Assembly (NCBI RefSeq): GCF_022760965.1
Contig: NZ_JAKVIJ010000007.1
Location: forward strand, 124,001 to 188,000
Direction of reading: 5' to 3'
From: Simplicispira sedimenti
Lineage (GTDB): Bacteria > Pseudomonadota > Gammaproteobacteria > Burkholderiales > Burkholderiaceae_C
DNA length: 64,000 nt
Shown here: positions 35,153-43,456 of the stretch, piece by piece
How positions within the stretch are numbered: the stretch's first letter is position 1
Layout: each line of letters starts with the position of its first letter
Position numbers and translations under genes: made by a program
Notes under the pieces: generated by a model
What the model was told of the DNA's origin: nothing
The model's database searches: none
The model's input: the letters and a program-made list of their open reading frames with translations, nothing else

Positions 35153-35923
35153 ATGTCCCCCACCGAGCACCGTGCCCTGCTGCGCCCCACAGCCATTCTG
35201 GACTACACCCATCCCCGGATCGAGGCCCTGATCCAGTCACGCGGCTGGCGGCGCCTGCCAACGCGCGAGCGCATCGCCGCCATCTATGACTTTGTACGCA
35301 ACGACATCGCCTTTGGCTACAACCTGGCCGACGACCTGCCCGCCTCGCGCGTGCTGGACGATGGGCTGGGCCAGTGCAATACCAAGGGCAGCCTGCTGAT
35401 GGCCTTGCTGCGGGCCTGTGGCATCCCCTGCCGCCTGCACGGCTTCACCATCGACAAGGCACTGCAGAAAGGCGCCATCACCGGCCTGGCCTACGCCCTG
35501 GCGCCACGCAACATCGTGCACAGCTGGGTCGAGGTGGAACTGGACGGCCAGTGGCTGGAACTGGAAGGCTTCATCCTGGATGCCGACTACCTGCGCGCTC
35601 TGCAACAACGCTTTGCCAAGCACCAGGGGCCTTTTTGCGGCTATGGAGTTGCCACGCCCGACCTGCACGCCCCTCCCGTCGAATGGAATGGCGGCAACAC
35701 CCACATCCAGAAAGACGGCATCAACCAGGACTTGGGGGTGTTCGACGACCCGGACCGCTTTTACGCGCGCCATGGCGCGAACCTGGACGGCCTCAAGCGC
35801 TGGCTGTTCCAGACCGTGGTACGCCGCTGGATGAACCGGAACGTGGCGCGCATCCGCAGTGCCCAGTCCAGCCACCCACCGCAGGCAGGCAGCCAGCCAG
35901 CAACGCCTCAAGGGCGCCAGTAG
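35153..35923 (+). CDS. Transglutaminase-like domain protein
   Basis: A 256-residue protein with a transglutaminase/protease-like core. The probable nucleophile is C75 in DDGLGQCNTKGSLLMALLRA, and the partner histidine is H123 in NIVHSWVEVELDG, followed by an acidic LELEG. Family members can be proteases, peptide N-glycanase-like enzymes or inactive scaffolds, and the activity here is not predictable. The start at 35153 was chosen over 35126 because AGGAG lies 6 nt upstream of it. It is divergent from clpB, and its last 16 nt overlap the convergent acetyltransferase gene. Confidence 0.82.
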   Translation: MSPTEHRALLRPTAILDYTHPRIEALIQSRGWRRLPTRERIAAIYDFVRNDIAFGYNLADDLPASRVLDDGLGQCNTKGSLLMALLRACGIPCRLHGFTIDKALQKGAITGLAYALAPRNIVHSWVEVELDGQWLELEGFILDADYLRALQQRFAKHQGPFCGYGVATPDLHAPPVEWNGGNTHIQKDGINQDLGVFDDPDRFYARHGANLDGLKRWLFQTVVRRWMNRNVARIRSAQSSHPPQAGSQPATPQGRQ

Positions 35924-36666
35924 GCATAGCCCCAGGCCAGCGCCAGCCCCGCGCGCCGGTACAACGCCAGTGCGGGGGCGTTGTGCTGGTCCACCTGCAG
36001 GAACACGCGCTCGATGCCGCGCTGGCGCGCCTCTTGCGCCATGGCGCGCAGCACACATGCCGCCAGGCCCTGGCCGCGCTGCGCCGCCGCCGTGCGCATG
36101 CCATGCACACCCAGCCAGCCCTGGCTGTAGCTCGCCGCGCCGCAGGCCACGGTCTCGCCCGCCCTTTGCACGCTGGCATAGCACAGCCCCTGGGCACGGG
36201 CCAGTGCGCGGGCGCGGCTGGCACCGTCCACCGGGTCCAGGCCTGCGCCCAGGTACATGGCCATCCAGGCGGCGTCGGGCTGGGCATCCAAGCGCGTGGC
36301 GGGGCCGGCGGCGGGGAGATCGAGCAAGGCCTGCACCGTGCCCACCTGGGTCCAGGTGGGCTGGCAGCGCTGCCAGCCCTGGGCCTGCAAGGCTTGGTGC
36401 CAGGTCGCATACGCCGGCACATCGGGCAAGCGCAAGGCGGGTACAAAGCCGACCGCACGATAGGCCTGCACGATGGCATCGAGCCGCTCCAGCGGCTGCG
36501 CCGCATGGTGCAGGGGCACGGCGCTGCGTGCACGACCCACGGTGCCGCTGTCCATGGGCAGCAGCCAACCCGGCTGCTCATCCAGGCGCTCGGGCGCCAC
36601 GGCGGCCACAGTAGCGCGCTCGATCGATTCGATGTCGGGGGTGATGACGGTATCCATTTCAGCCAA
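35908..36666 (-). CDS. GNAT family N-acetyltransferase
   Basis: A 252-residue protein. The N-terminal 120 residues form a degenerate half (GWLLPMDSGTVGRARSAVPL and RLDAIVQAYRAVGFVPALRL). The C-terminal half is a canonical GNAT domain with TAAAQRGQGLAACVLRAMAQ (acetyl-CoA pyrophosphate loop, Q/R-x-x-G-x-G/A) and the closing VFLQVDQHNAPALALYRRAG. Two-domain GNATs of this type are common in Comamonadaceae. The substrate is unknown. It overlaps the convergent transglutaminase-like gene by 16 nt and is followed on its own strand by DUF1284-bioY upstream. Confidence 0.82.
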   Translation of the reverse strand: MAEMDTVITPDIESIERATVAAVAPERLDEQPGWLLPMDSGTVGRARSAVPLHHAAQPLERLDAIVQAYRAVGFVPALRLPDVPAYATWHQALQAQGWQRCQPTWTQVGTVQALLDLPAAGPATRLDAQPDAAWMAMYLGAGLDPVDGASRARALARAQGLCYASVQRAGETVACGAASYSQGWLGVHGMRTAAAQRGQGLAACVLRAMAQEARQRGIERVFLQVDQHNAPALALYRRAGLALAWGYAYWRP

Positions 36667-36688
36667 CCATCATGCCGGATAGTTGCCG

Positions 36689-37135
36689 TCAGTCCATGGG
36701 CGCAGCGTCCAGCTCCATGTGCAGTAGCGTGCCCGCAAAACCGTCCTGCGCAATGTCCGTGCACAAGTGCTCCCAGGGGCAGCCCGTGCACGCGCTGCGG
36801 ATGTCCCCCTGGGCAAAGGCAGCACGCAATTGCGCCAGGCGCAACGCGCTGAGCGCAACGCGCGCTCCAGGCACAAGCGCCTGGCCCAACCAGGGGGCCA
36901 GCGCATCGGCCGCCAGTCGATCGCGCTGCGTGACGCTCGTGTTGTGGCAATGCGCACAGGCATCGCTGCACAGGGGAGCGCAAATGGCGTCCGGGCCCGT
37001 GACCAGCTCCATGGGTTCTCCAGCCCCCAGCCGCTGCACGATGCCATTGAACCCGTGGACGAAGGCCGGGCTGTAGCCTTCACCCGAATAGCTCAGCATG
37101 CACAGCAGATGGTGTGCACGCATTGGCACGGCCAT
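36689..37135 (-). CDS. DUF1284 domain protein
   Basis: A 148-residue protein with the DUF1284 signature RAHHLLCMLSYSGEGYSPAF at the N-terminus. It has two clusters of cysteines, CAPLCSDACAHC and CTGCPWEHLC, that look like metal or Fe-S ligands. The biochemical role is unknown. The start at 37135 overlaps the bioY stop (TGATG), so translation is coupled to bioY. Coupling to a biotin transporter is suggestive but may only reflect operon packing. Confidence 0.82.
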   Translation of the reverse strand: MAVPMRAHHLLCMLSYSGEGYSPAFVHGFNGIVQRLGAGEPMELVTGPDAICAPLCSDACAHCHNTSVTQRDRLAADALAPWLGQALVPGARVALSALRLAQLRAAFAQGDIRSACTGCPWEHLCTDIAQDGFAGTLLHMELDAAPMD

Positions 37136-37713
37136 CAGCGCTTCCAGTGGCTGCGCGCGCTGTGCCACAGGGCCAGCGATGCCGCGCCCAGGGCCGACTT
37201 GACCACATCACCGACCAAAAAGGGCTGCACACCCAACTGCCAGCCCTTGGCCGCGCCCACCATGGCCCCCAACCAGAGCCCACCCAGCGCCAGGATCAGC
37301 GTGGTGCACAAAAACATGGCCCCAAAGGCACGCAGTGGGCGGGCGCCATCCCAACCGCGTGCGGCCAGCCAACCCATCAGCACCGCACCGACCGGGAAGG
37401 CAAACAGGTACCCGCCCGTGGGCCCGAAGAAGGGTGCGAGGCCGCCCTTGCCGCCAGCCAGCACCGGCATGCCCAGCGCCGCTTCGAGCAGCCAGGCCAG
37501 CACGGTCAACCCACCCAGGCGCCAGCCGTAGAGCGCGCCCACCATGAGCACGGCAAAGGTCTGCATGGACACCGGCACGGGCGACAGCGGAATGCTCACA
37601 TACGACGACAGGGTGAGCACCACCGTGCCCGCCAACACCAAGCCCGCCTGGCGCAACCACCGCGCCGGGCCTTGCACACCGACGACCGGGGAAGCAGAAA
37701 CATCTTGAGTCAT
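37135..37713 (-). CDS. bioY: Biotin transporter BioY (ECF S-component)
   Basis: A 192-residue integral membrane protein with six membrane segments and BioY signatures: VSIPLSPVPVSMQTFAVLM in the second segment, GGKGGLAPFFGPTGGYLFAF, and WLGAMVGAAKGWQLGVQPFL. BioY takes up biotin either alone or with the ECF module BioMN, and no bioM or bioN is seen here. The start at 37713 has AGGA 8 nt upstream. It faces birA across a palindromic operator, so transcription is probably repressed by BirA when biotin is abundant. Confidence 0.93.
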   Translation of the reverse strand: MTQDVSASPVVGVQGPARWLRQAGLVLAGTVVLTLSSYVSIPLSPVPVSMQTFAVLMVGALYGWRLGGLTVLAWLLEAALGMPVLAGGKGGLAPFFGPTGGYLFAFPVGAVLMGWLAARGWDGARPLRAFGAMFLCTTLILALGGLWLGAMVGAAKGWQLGVQPFLVGDVVKSALGAASLALWHSARSHWKR

Positions 37714-37797
37714 GAACCAATCCTGATGAACAAAACAATGACGAAGGCTTGCTCCCCCGCCGCAAAACGCAGGCAAGTATCTGCACCGAAGCGCCAA

Positions 37798-37829
37798 TTG
37801 TCAACCAAAATTTATAATTACGTTTACAC
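37798..37829. promoter_or_regulatory. BirA-type biotin operator between bioY and birA
   Basis: TTGTCAACC (37798-37806), a 14-nt AT-rich spacer and CGTTTACAC (37821-37829) form an imperfect palindrome of the form TTGTnAACC-N14-GGTTnACAA. The spacer contains TATAAT (37813-37818), a ready -10 box, which the operator would block. The birA product encoded just downstream has the N-terminal DNA-binding domain needed to use such a site. Confidence 0.78.
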
Positions 37830-37885
37830 AAATCAGGCTCAGGGCATCAAGTCTGGTCACGACAAACTGCGGCACACTCCCCGGC

Positions 37886-38875
37886 ATGAAAGCCACCTTG
37901 GATCCCCGCGAAGTGCTGCAGCAACTGGCCCATGGCGGGCCGGTGTCGGGTGCGGAGCTGGCTGCGCAACTGGGTGTCACACGCGCCGCCGTCTGGAAGC
38001 AGATCGAGGCGCTGCGCGCCGCTGGGCTGCCCATCGAGGCACGCACCAAGGTGGGCTACTGTCTGCCCTGGCCCATGGAGCTGCTGGACGCCGAGCGCAT
38101 CCAGCAGGCCCTGCCCAACCCAGCCGCCCCCGTGCAAGTGCATTGGGCGCTCGATTCCACGCAGGATGCGCTGGCGCGCCTGCCGGGCGACGCCCCTGAT
38201 CTGTCCGTGGTGCTGGCCGAAACACAGACGCAAGGGCGTGGTCGGCGTGGGCATGGGTGGGCGTCCCCCCCTTGCCAGGGTCTGTACCTGTCGTGTCTGA
38301 AGCACTTCGCGGGCGGGCCCGCCAGCCTGGCGGGCCTGTCCATTGCCGCCGGGGTGTGCGTGGCCCAGGCCCTGACCGAAGCCGGTGTGCCGGACCTGCA
38401 ACTCAAATGGCCCAATGACGTGCTGGCGCACGGCGCCAAGCTGGCTGGCGTCCTGATCGAGGTGCAGGGCGAATACGACGGCCCCTGCACCGCGCGCGTG
38501 GGCGTGGGCGTGAACCTGCGGCTGCCACCGGAATGGCATGCCAGGCTGGGTCAGCCCGTCACGGACCTGGCCTCGCTGTGCGGCGGTAGGCCGCCGGAGC
38601 GCAATGCGCTGGCGGCGCGGCTGATCGACCATCTGCGCACGGGTTTGATCACATTCGAGGAAAAAGGCCTGGCGCCCTTCGTGCCTGACTTTGCCCGGCG
38701 GGATGCACTGGCGGGCCAGGCACTGACCCTCACCGGTGCGGGGGACCTGCACCATGGCGTGGGCCGGGGAATCGATGCCCGTGGCGCGCTGCGCGTGGAA
38801 CACGCGGGCCAGGTACACACCATCCAGAGCAGCCATGTGTCGGTGCGCCTGCAGCCCTCGTCGGGCGGCGGCTGA
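37886..38875 (+). CDS. birA: Bifunctional biotin-[acetyl-CoA-carboxylase] ligase / biotin operon repressor BirA
   Basis: A 329-residue group II biotin protein ligase. The N-terminal helix-turn-helix (about residues 1-62, GAELAAQLGVTRAAVWKQIE) allows DNA binding. The catalytic domain carries the biotinyl-AMP loop QGRGRRGHGW (about 116-125), LKWPNDVLAHGAKLAGVLIE, and the C-terminal domain. It activates biotin and attaches it to the carboxylase carrier; with corepressor it should occupy the operator next to bioY. It starts 57 nt after the operator. Confidence 0.95.
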   Translation: MKATLDPREVLQQLAHGGPVSGAELAAQLGVTRAAVWKQIEALRAAGLPIEARTKVGYCLPWPMELLDAERIQQALPNPAAPVQVHWALDSTQDALARLPGDAPDLSVVLAETQTQGRGRRGHGWASPPCQGLYLSCLKHFAGGPASLAGLSIAAGVCVAQALTEAGVPDLQLKWPNDVLAHGAKLAGVLIEVQGEYDGPCTARVGVGVNLRLPPEWHARLGQPVTDLASLCGGRPPERNALAARLIDHLRTGLITFEEKGLAPFVPDFARRDALAGQALTLTGAGDLHHGVGRGIDARGALRVEHAGQVHTIQSSHVSVRLQPSSGGG

Positions 38876-38889
38876 CCCCCTCGGCGCCC

Positions 38890-39372
38890 TCAGGCGTTGG
38901 GCGCCACGATGCCCCAGCGCGCCAGCGCCGCATCGTCGCTCACGCGGGCATCGACCCAGCGCGCACCTTGCGGGGTTTGTTCCTTCTTCCAGAACGGCGC
39001 CTGGGTCTTGAGGTAGTCCATCAGGAACTCGCAGGCCTCAAAACTCGCGCCCCGATGCGCCGAGGTCACGGCCACGAGCACGATCTGGTCGAGCGGCGCG
39101 AGCAGGCCCACGCGGTGGATGACGCGCGCGCCAAAGATGTCGAAGCGCGCCATGGCGGCGTCGATCATGGCCTCGATGGATTTTTCGGTCATGCCAGGGT
39201 AGTGCTCCAGTTCCATGGAGGCCACGGCGTCGCCCTCGGCCCCATTGCGGTCGCGCACCGTGCCCACAAAGCAGCACACAGCGCCCACGCGCTTGTCCTG
39301 CGCACGCAGGGCGGCCAGTTCGGCAGAGACGTCAAAATCATGGGTCTGGATCGAGACACGCGGTGGGTTCAT
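38890..39372 (-). CDS. moaE: Molybdopterin synthase catalytic subunit
   Basis: A 160-residue MoaE. The family features are CCFVGTVRDRNG, the ELEHYPGMTEKSI block, GRV-type histidine in VIHRVGLLAPLD, AHRGASFEACEFLMDYLK, and the catalytic lysine region TQAPFWKKE. With MoaD it inserts two sulfurs into precursor Z. Usually moaD and moaE lie next to each other. Here moaE is about 2.6 kb away from moaD on the same strand, with opposite-strand genes in between. Confidence 0.95.
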   Translation of the reverse strand: MNPPRVSIQTHDFDVSAELAALRAQDKRVGAVCCFVGTVRDRNGAEGDAVASMELEHYPGMTEKSIEAMIDAAMARFDIFGARVIHRVGLLAPLDQIVLVAVTSAHRGASFEACEFLMDYLKTQAPFWKKEQTPQGARWVDARVSDDAALARWGIVAPNA

Positions 39373-39393
39373 GGCCAGTACAGTACGGGAAAA

Positions 39394-39624
39394 CTATGGC
39401 GAGCGATGCAGGCGCGGCGCGGCCAGCAGGGCGCGCTCTTCCTCGACGAACGCGGCCAGCAGCCGCAGCGCAGGGGTGGGCGAAAGTTCAGCCAGCAGCG
39501 CCTGCAGCCGAACGATGTCGGCAACGGTGGGCGCTACCTTGATCTGCGCCCTGGCCATCTCCAGGTTGCCTGCGCGGATCAGCGCAAAGACCTTGGCAGC
39601 CCATTCATTTTTCGCTCGCGCCAT
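39394..39624 (-). CDS. Small hypothetical protein
   Basis: A 76-residue predicted helical protein (MARAKNEWAAKVFALIRAG, MARAQIKVAPTVADIVRLQA, LRLLAAFVEEERALLA). It has no cysteines or membrane segment. It is preserved as an open frame and has codon use like neighbouring genes, but I recognise no family. It lies 21 nt upstream of moaE on the same strand and could be its operon partner. Confidence 0.55.
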   Translation of the reverse strand: MARAKNEWAAKVFALIRAGNLEMARAQIKVAPTVADIVRLQALLAELSPTPALRLLAAFVEEERALLAAPRLHRSP

Positions 39625-39671
39625 GGCGCCCTTTCCGGTGTCTTCAGGTTCAGCGATCGATTCTCGATACG

Positions 39672-39806
39672 ATGTACCCGCACTGTAACGCCCATTGGAG
39701 CCTGTTTGCCGCCCACCGCCTTGCCGACCGAAAAATGGGACAGCTTGTCACCTTCGAACTGGAGCAGGACATTGCGCGCTTCCAGCAGCAGTTCACACCC
39801 GACTGA
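39672..39806 (+). CDS. Small ORF (44 residues), possibly translated
   Basis: ATG at 39672 to TGA at 39804-39806 encodes 44 residues beginning MYPHCNAHWSLFAAHRLADR and ending QQFTPD. Its second half has the GC-ending codon bias of real genes here (about 34 of 43 codons end in G or C). It stops 4 nt before the ATG of the 109-residue gene at 39811. I see no strong Shine-Dalgarno sequence. It may be a leader peptide or a small protein, or may be chance. Confidence 0.35.
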   Translation: MYPHCNAHWSLFAAHRLADRKMGQLVTFELEQDIARFQQQFTPD

Positions 39807-39810
39807 ACGC

Positions 39811-40140
39811 ATGCACGACGACAACCAGATTCTCATCCCCGACTCCTTCGTGGCCCTCTGCACCGATGCACGGGGCCGTCTGCGCACCCCGGTGCAGCAG
39901 CTGCGCGAACGCTACGAGCTGTGCGAAGACCTGGCCTGCCATCTGGTGGAGCAGGCGCAAACGCTGTACCACGTGCAAGCCCCCTCCGAAGCCGAAATCC
40001 TGCTGCGCATCCACGCCGGGCTCAGCAGCCCCGGCGCGGGCACCAGCCCGGCAGAGGCCAGCTGGGTGGTGCAGCGCCTGGCCGAGCTGCTGCAGTGGCG
40101 CTGTCCGGAGTTGCCCCCTCTTCCCCCAAACGAGGCATAG
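39811..40140 (+). CDS. Conserved hypothetical protein
   Basis: A 109-residue acidic, helical protein (MHDDNQILIPDSFVAL, then a block around ELCEDLACHLVEQAQ and IHAGLSSPGAGTSPAEASWV). No catalytic motif or membrane segment was seen. It is divergent from the 76-residue gene and 39 nt before the secreted beta-helix protein. It was preferred over the 390-residue open frame because the upstream part runs antisense to moaE. Confidence 0.65.
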   Translation: MHDDNQILIPDSFVALCTDARGRLRTPVQQLRERYELCEDLACHLVEQAQTLYHVQAPSEAEILLRIHAGLSSPGAGTSPAEASWVVQRLAELLQWRCPELPPLPPNEA

Positions 40141-40179
40141 GCATAACATGGGCTCCTCCCACACATGGAGGGCTCCACG

Positions 40180-41901
40180 ATGCTGCGCTTGCTCACCTTG
40201 TCCACGGCGCTGTGCGCCTGTCTTGCGGCGCAGGCCGCGTCCTCCAGCTTCCACAGCGCCACGGGGGAAATCCACATCACCGAGATCGGCATCACGGGCG
40301 ACCCCACCCGCTACCGTGACGTGGTGCTGCGCCTCACAGGCCCGTCCCCAGTGTCGCTGAACGACCCGCGCGCCACCACCTTCAGCTACGACGGCGCCAG
40401 CGGCGCCCTGCATCTGCCGACCCTGGTGTTCGAGGGACGGGCCTTTCAGGGGGTGCGCGTGGAGCGCGCGCAACTGGAAGTGGTGCGGGTAGGCGCTGTG
40501 GCGGCAGGCACGGCACAGGCCTTTCCGGGCGCGGCCGGCTTTGGCGCCCAGGCCACGGGAGGGCGTGGGGGACGGGTCATCACCGTCACCAACCTCAACG
40601 CCAACGGCCCCGGCTCGTTGCAGGCTGCCCTGAACGAAACCGGCCCCCGCACCATCGTTTTTGCCGTGAGCGGCCTGATCGACGCCCCTGTGCACCTGAC
40701 GCGTGGCGACGTGACCATTGCCGGGCACACCTCGCCCGGTGGCATCACCATACGCCAGCTTCACACCACCGAAGAACCCTACTGCGACCAGGACGCCGCC
40801 TGCCCCGCAGGCAGCCGCAAGGCCGACAACTGGATCCTGCGCCATGTGCGCATCCGGCCCGACGGGCAGCATGACGACGGCCTGCGCCTGCGCTACACGC
40901 GCCGCGCCATCGTGGACCATGTCTCCATCGGCGGCGCTACCGACGAGGCGGTGGAAATTTCCTACGCGCAGGACATCACCGTGCAGAACACGCTGATTGC
41001 CGAAACCGTGGGTGACCATGCCGACCGCGGAGGGGTGCTGGTCAACTACAGCAACCCGGCGCAGGGCTACGAGCTTACACGGCTGGCGCTGCACCACAAC
41101 GTGTTCAACCGCATCCTCGGCCGCTACCCCGAGCTCTCGCGCGAGAGCGCAGCGGCCGCAGGATCGGTGATGGACATCGAGCTGTCCAACAACCTGTACT
41201 GGGACATGGGCTACTTCATCGATGTGAACAACACCACGGTGTCGGCGTCCGATGCCGGCTCGCCCATTTACTACCGCATGAACCTGGCCGGCAACCAGGC
41301 GGTGGCACGCAGCGCTGGCCAGCCCGAGCCTTTCCGCTTCGGCATGGTGCACGTGGCCACCCCCCTGGGCGCCGCACCGCTGACCCGCACCTGGCTGTCT
41401 GGCAACAGGCTCAACCTCTACCCGGACCGCAGCGACTACGCGCTGATGTACTGCTGCAACGACTACCCGGAGCACGCCGCCAACCCGGCCATGCCCTTCT
41501 TCGGCACACCGGAGCGCCACGACTTTCCCTTCATCGGCTACGACCAGGCCGGTGACCTGGCACCGCGTGCCATGCTGCGGGCAGGCGCCTTCCCGCGCGA
41601 CCCCATGGACCGGCGCCTGATGGATGCCGTGGAGCGTGGCCAGATTGCCCTGCAGCCACGCCACATCAACCCGGCGGGCGACGGCAGCGCACTGCCCTTC
41701 AGCGCCGCCCCCTTGCCCCCGCAGGACAGCGATGGCGACGGCATGCCCGATGCCTGGGAACAGGCCCACGGGCTCAACCCTGGTGCGCAGGACCACAACG
41801 GGCAGGAGCTGTCCATGCCGATGATCGGCGTGCCTGGCTACACCAACCTGGAGGTGTACCTGCACGAGCTGTCGGAGCAGCGCATTCGGGAGGGGCGCTG
41901 A
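40180..41901 (+). CDS. Secreted pectate-lyase-like right-handed beta-helix protein
   Basis: A 573-residue exported protein. The Sec signal peptide is MLRLLTLSTALCACLAAQA. Residues about 110-400 carry a pectate-lyase-like parallel beta-helix: GGRGGRVITVTNLNANGPGS, RTIVFAVSGLI, VTIAGHTSPGG, and the repeated NNL/NV turns. A late DSDGDGMPDAWEQAHGLNP motif (thrombospondin-3/dockerin-like Ca2+ loop) occurs near residue 525. Cleavage of acidic plant or bacterial polysaccharides is possible but not proven. GGAGG lies 8 nt before the ATG at 40180, which was preferred over 40165. It interrupts the molybdenum-cofactor gene set. Confidence 0.82.
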   Translation: MLRLLTLSTALCACLAAQAASSSFHSATGEIHITEIGITGDPTRYRDVVLRLTGPSPVSLNDPRATTFSYDGASGALHLPTLVFEGRAFQGVRVERAQLEVVRVGAVAAGTAQAFPGAAGFGAQATGGRGGRVITVTNLNANGPGSLQAALNETGPRTIVFAVSGLIDAPVHLTRGDVTIAGHTSPGGITIRQLHTTEEPYCDQDAACPAGSRKADNWILRHVRIRPDGQHDDGLRLRYTRRAIVDHVSIGGATDEAVEISYAQDITVQNTLIAETVGDHADRGGVLVNYSNPAQGYELTRLALHHNVFNRILGRYPELSRESAAAAGSVMDIELSNNLYWDMGYFIDVNNTTVSASDAGSPIYYRMNLAGNQAVARSAGQPEPFRFGMVHVATPLGAAPLTRTWLSGNRLNLYPDRSDYALMYCCNDYPEHAANPAMPFFGTPERHDFPFIGYDQAGDLAPRAMLRAGAFPRDPMDRRLMDAVERGQIALQPRHINPAGDGSALPFSAAPLPPQDSDGDGMPDAWEQAHGLNPGAQDHNGQELSMPMIGVPGYTNLEVYLHELSEQRIREGR

Positions 41902-41981
41902 GGAACGCCTTGCTGGCCGTGGCGACCACCCACCAGCAAGGGGCCGCTTCACTTCCCTGGCAAAAAGAGCGTGAACAGGCC

Positions 41982-42233
41982 CTACCCGCCCGTGACGGGT
42001 GGGAAAAACGCCACCTCGGCCCCGTCGCGCAGCGCAGCGGCCTCGTCGCTGAGCACCTGGTCCAGCGCCATGCGCACGGCCCTGCCACGGGCCAGGACGC
42101 TGGCGTAGGAGCCGCCGCGGGCCAGGAGTTCATCTCGCAGCGCGCCCAGGGTCGTGGCGCTGGTGTCCAGCACCTCGCTGCCCTGCCCCACTGCCTCGCG
42201 GATGGAAGCGAAATAACGCACCGTGATCTTCAT
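41982..42233 (-). CDS. moaD: Molybdopterin synthase sulfur carrier subunit
   Basis: An 83-residue ubiquitin-fold protein with the MoaD start MKITVRYFASIREAVG and C-terminal PPVTGG, where the terminal glycine becomes the thiocarboxylate. It donates sulfur to MoaE. It overlaps moeA by 4 nt (ATGA). About 2.6 kb of other genes separate it from moaE. Confidence 0.95.
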   Translation of the reverse strand: MKITVRYFASIREAVGQGSEVLDTSATTLGALRDELLARGGSYASVLARGRAVRMALDQVLSDEAAALRDGAEVAFFPPVTGG

Positions 42234-43456
42234 GCGGCCAGCTCCGAGAATGGCAGATAGCGCACCGTGTCACCGGGCGCGATGGCCTGGCCTGGGGGGT
42301 TGTCCACCACCCCGTCACCCCAGACGGTGGAAGTGAGCACGCCCGAGCCCTGGTGCGGGTACAGGTCCAGCCCACCTGCGGCATTGCGGCGCACGCGCAG
42401 GAATTCGCGGCGCTTGTCGGCCTTGGGCCAGGCGAAATCGGCACGGGCCGCGATGGACGGCATCGTCACATCGCGCACCCCCTGCAGGCGCAGCAGGAAG
42501 GGGCGCACCAGCACGGCAAAGGTGACGAAACTGGCCACCGGGTTACCGGGCAGCCCCAGAAAATGCGCCTGCCCCACGCGGCCGCAGGCAAACGGCTTGC
42601 CGGGCTTGATGGCGATTTGCCACAGGTCCAGGCTGCCCAGCGCCTGCACGGCGGGCTTGATGTGGTCTTCCTCACCCACCGACACGCCGCCGCTGGTGAG
42701 CACCACGTCGTGCCCGGCAGCGGCTTCGCGCAGCGCAGCCAGGGTGGCTTCGCGCTGGTCGGGCACCTTGCCCAGGTCGGTCAACTCGCAGCCCAGGCGC
42801 TGCACCAGTGCGCGCAGAAAGAAGCGGTTGCTGTTGAAGATGGCGCCCGGCGGCAACTGCTCCGGCGGTACCTGGCCCGGCATGACGAGCTCGTCGCCCG
42901 TGGACAGCAGCGCAACGCGCGGCCTGCGCGCCACGGGCAAGTGCTCCAGCCCGATGCTGGCCGCCAGGCCCAGGGCCGCAGGCGCCAGGCGTGTGCCCGC
43001 GTGCAGCACGGTGCTGCCCAGGGCGATGTCTTCGCCCGCGCGGCGGATGTTCTGGCCGCTGTGCGGCTGGGTTTGCACGCGCACCGTGCCGTCGTCCTGC
43101 GCCACGCAGTCCTCCTGCATGACCACGGCGTCGGCGCCGGGCGGCACGGGCGCGCCAGTGAAGATACGCGCAGCGGTGCCGCCCTGCAACGGAGCGCCGA
43201 CACTGCCCGCCGCAATGCGCTGCGACACGGGCAACGCGATGCCAGGGGCAGCCACATCGGCACAGCGCAGTGCGTAGCCGTCCATGGCACTGTTGTCGAA
43301 GGCAGGCACCTGCAGGGCCGAGACCAAGTCCTGCGCCAACACGCGGCCATCGGCCTGCAGCGTGGGCACGGATTCGGTGCCTGGCAGCGGCTGGGCACGC
43401 GCCAGGAGCGCGGCCAGGGCCTCGTCCAACGGCATGAGGGGCGCGCGCGGGCTCAC
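42230..43456 (-). CDS. moeA: Molybdopterin molybdenumtransferase MoeA
   Basis: A 408-residue MoeA with the family landmarks FDNSAMDGYAL, RIFTGAPVPPGADAVVMQED, VALLSTGDELVMPG and the late GVLTSTVWGDGVVDNPPG near the C-terminus. It ligates molybdate to adenylated molybdopterin. It starts at a GTG (43456), which overlaps the mobB stop (GTGA), so mobB-moeA-moaD form one tight unit. Confidence 0.95.
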   Translation of the reverse strand: MSPRAPLMPLDEALAALLARAQPLPGTESVPTLQADGRVLAQDLVSALQVPAFDNSAMDGYALRCADVAAPGIALPVSQRIAAGSVGAPLQGGTAARIFTGAPVPPGADAVVMQEDCVAQDDGTVRVQTQPHSGQNIRRAGEDIALGSTVLHAGTRLAPAALGLAASIGLEHLPVARRPRVALLSTGDELVMPGQVPPEQLPPGAIFNSNRFFLRALVQRLGCELTDLGKVPDQREATLAALREAAAGHDVVLTSGGVSVGEEDHIKPAVQALGSLDLWQIAIKPGKPFACGRVGQAHFLGLPGNPVASFVTFAVLVRPFLLRLQGVRDVTMPSIAARADFAWPKADKRREFLRVRRNAAGGLDLYPHQGSGVLTSTVWGDGVVDNPPGQAIAPGDTVRYLPFSELAA

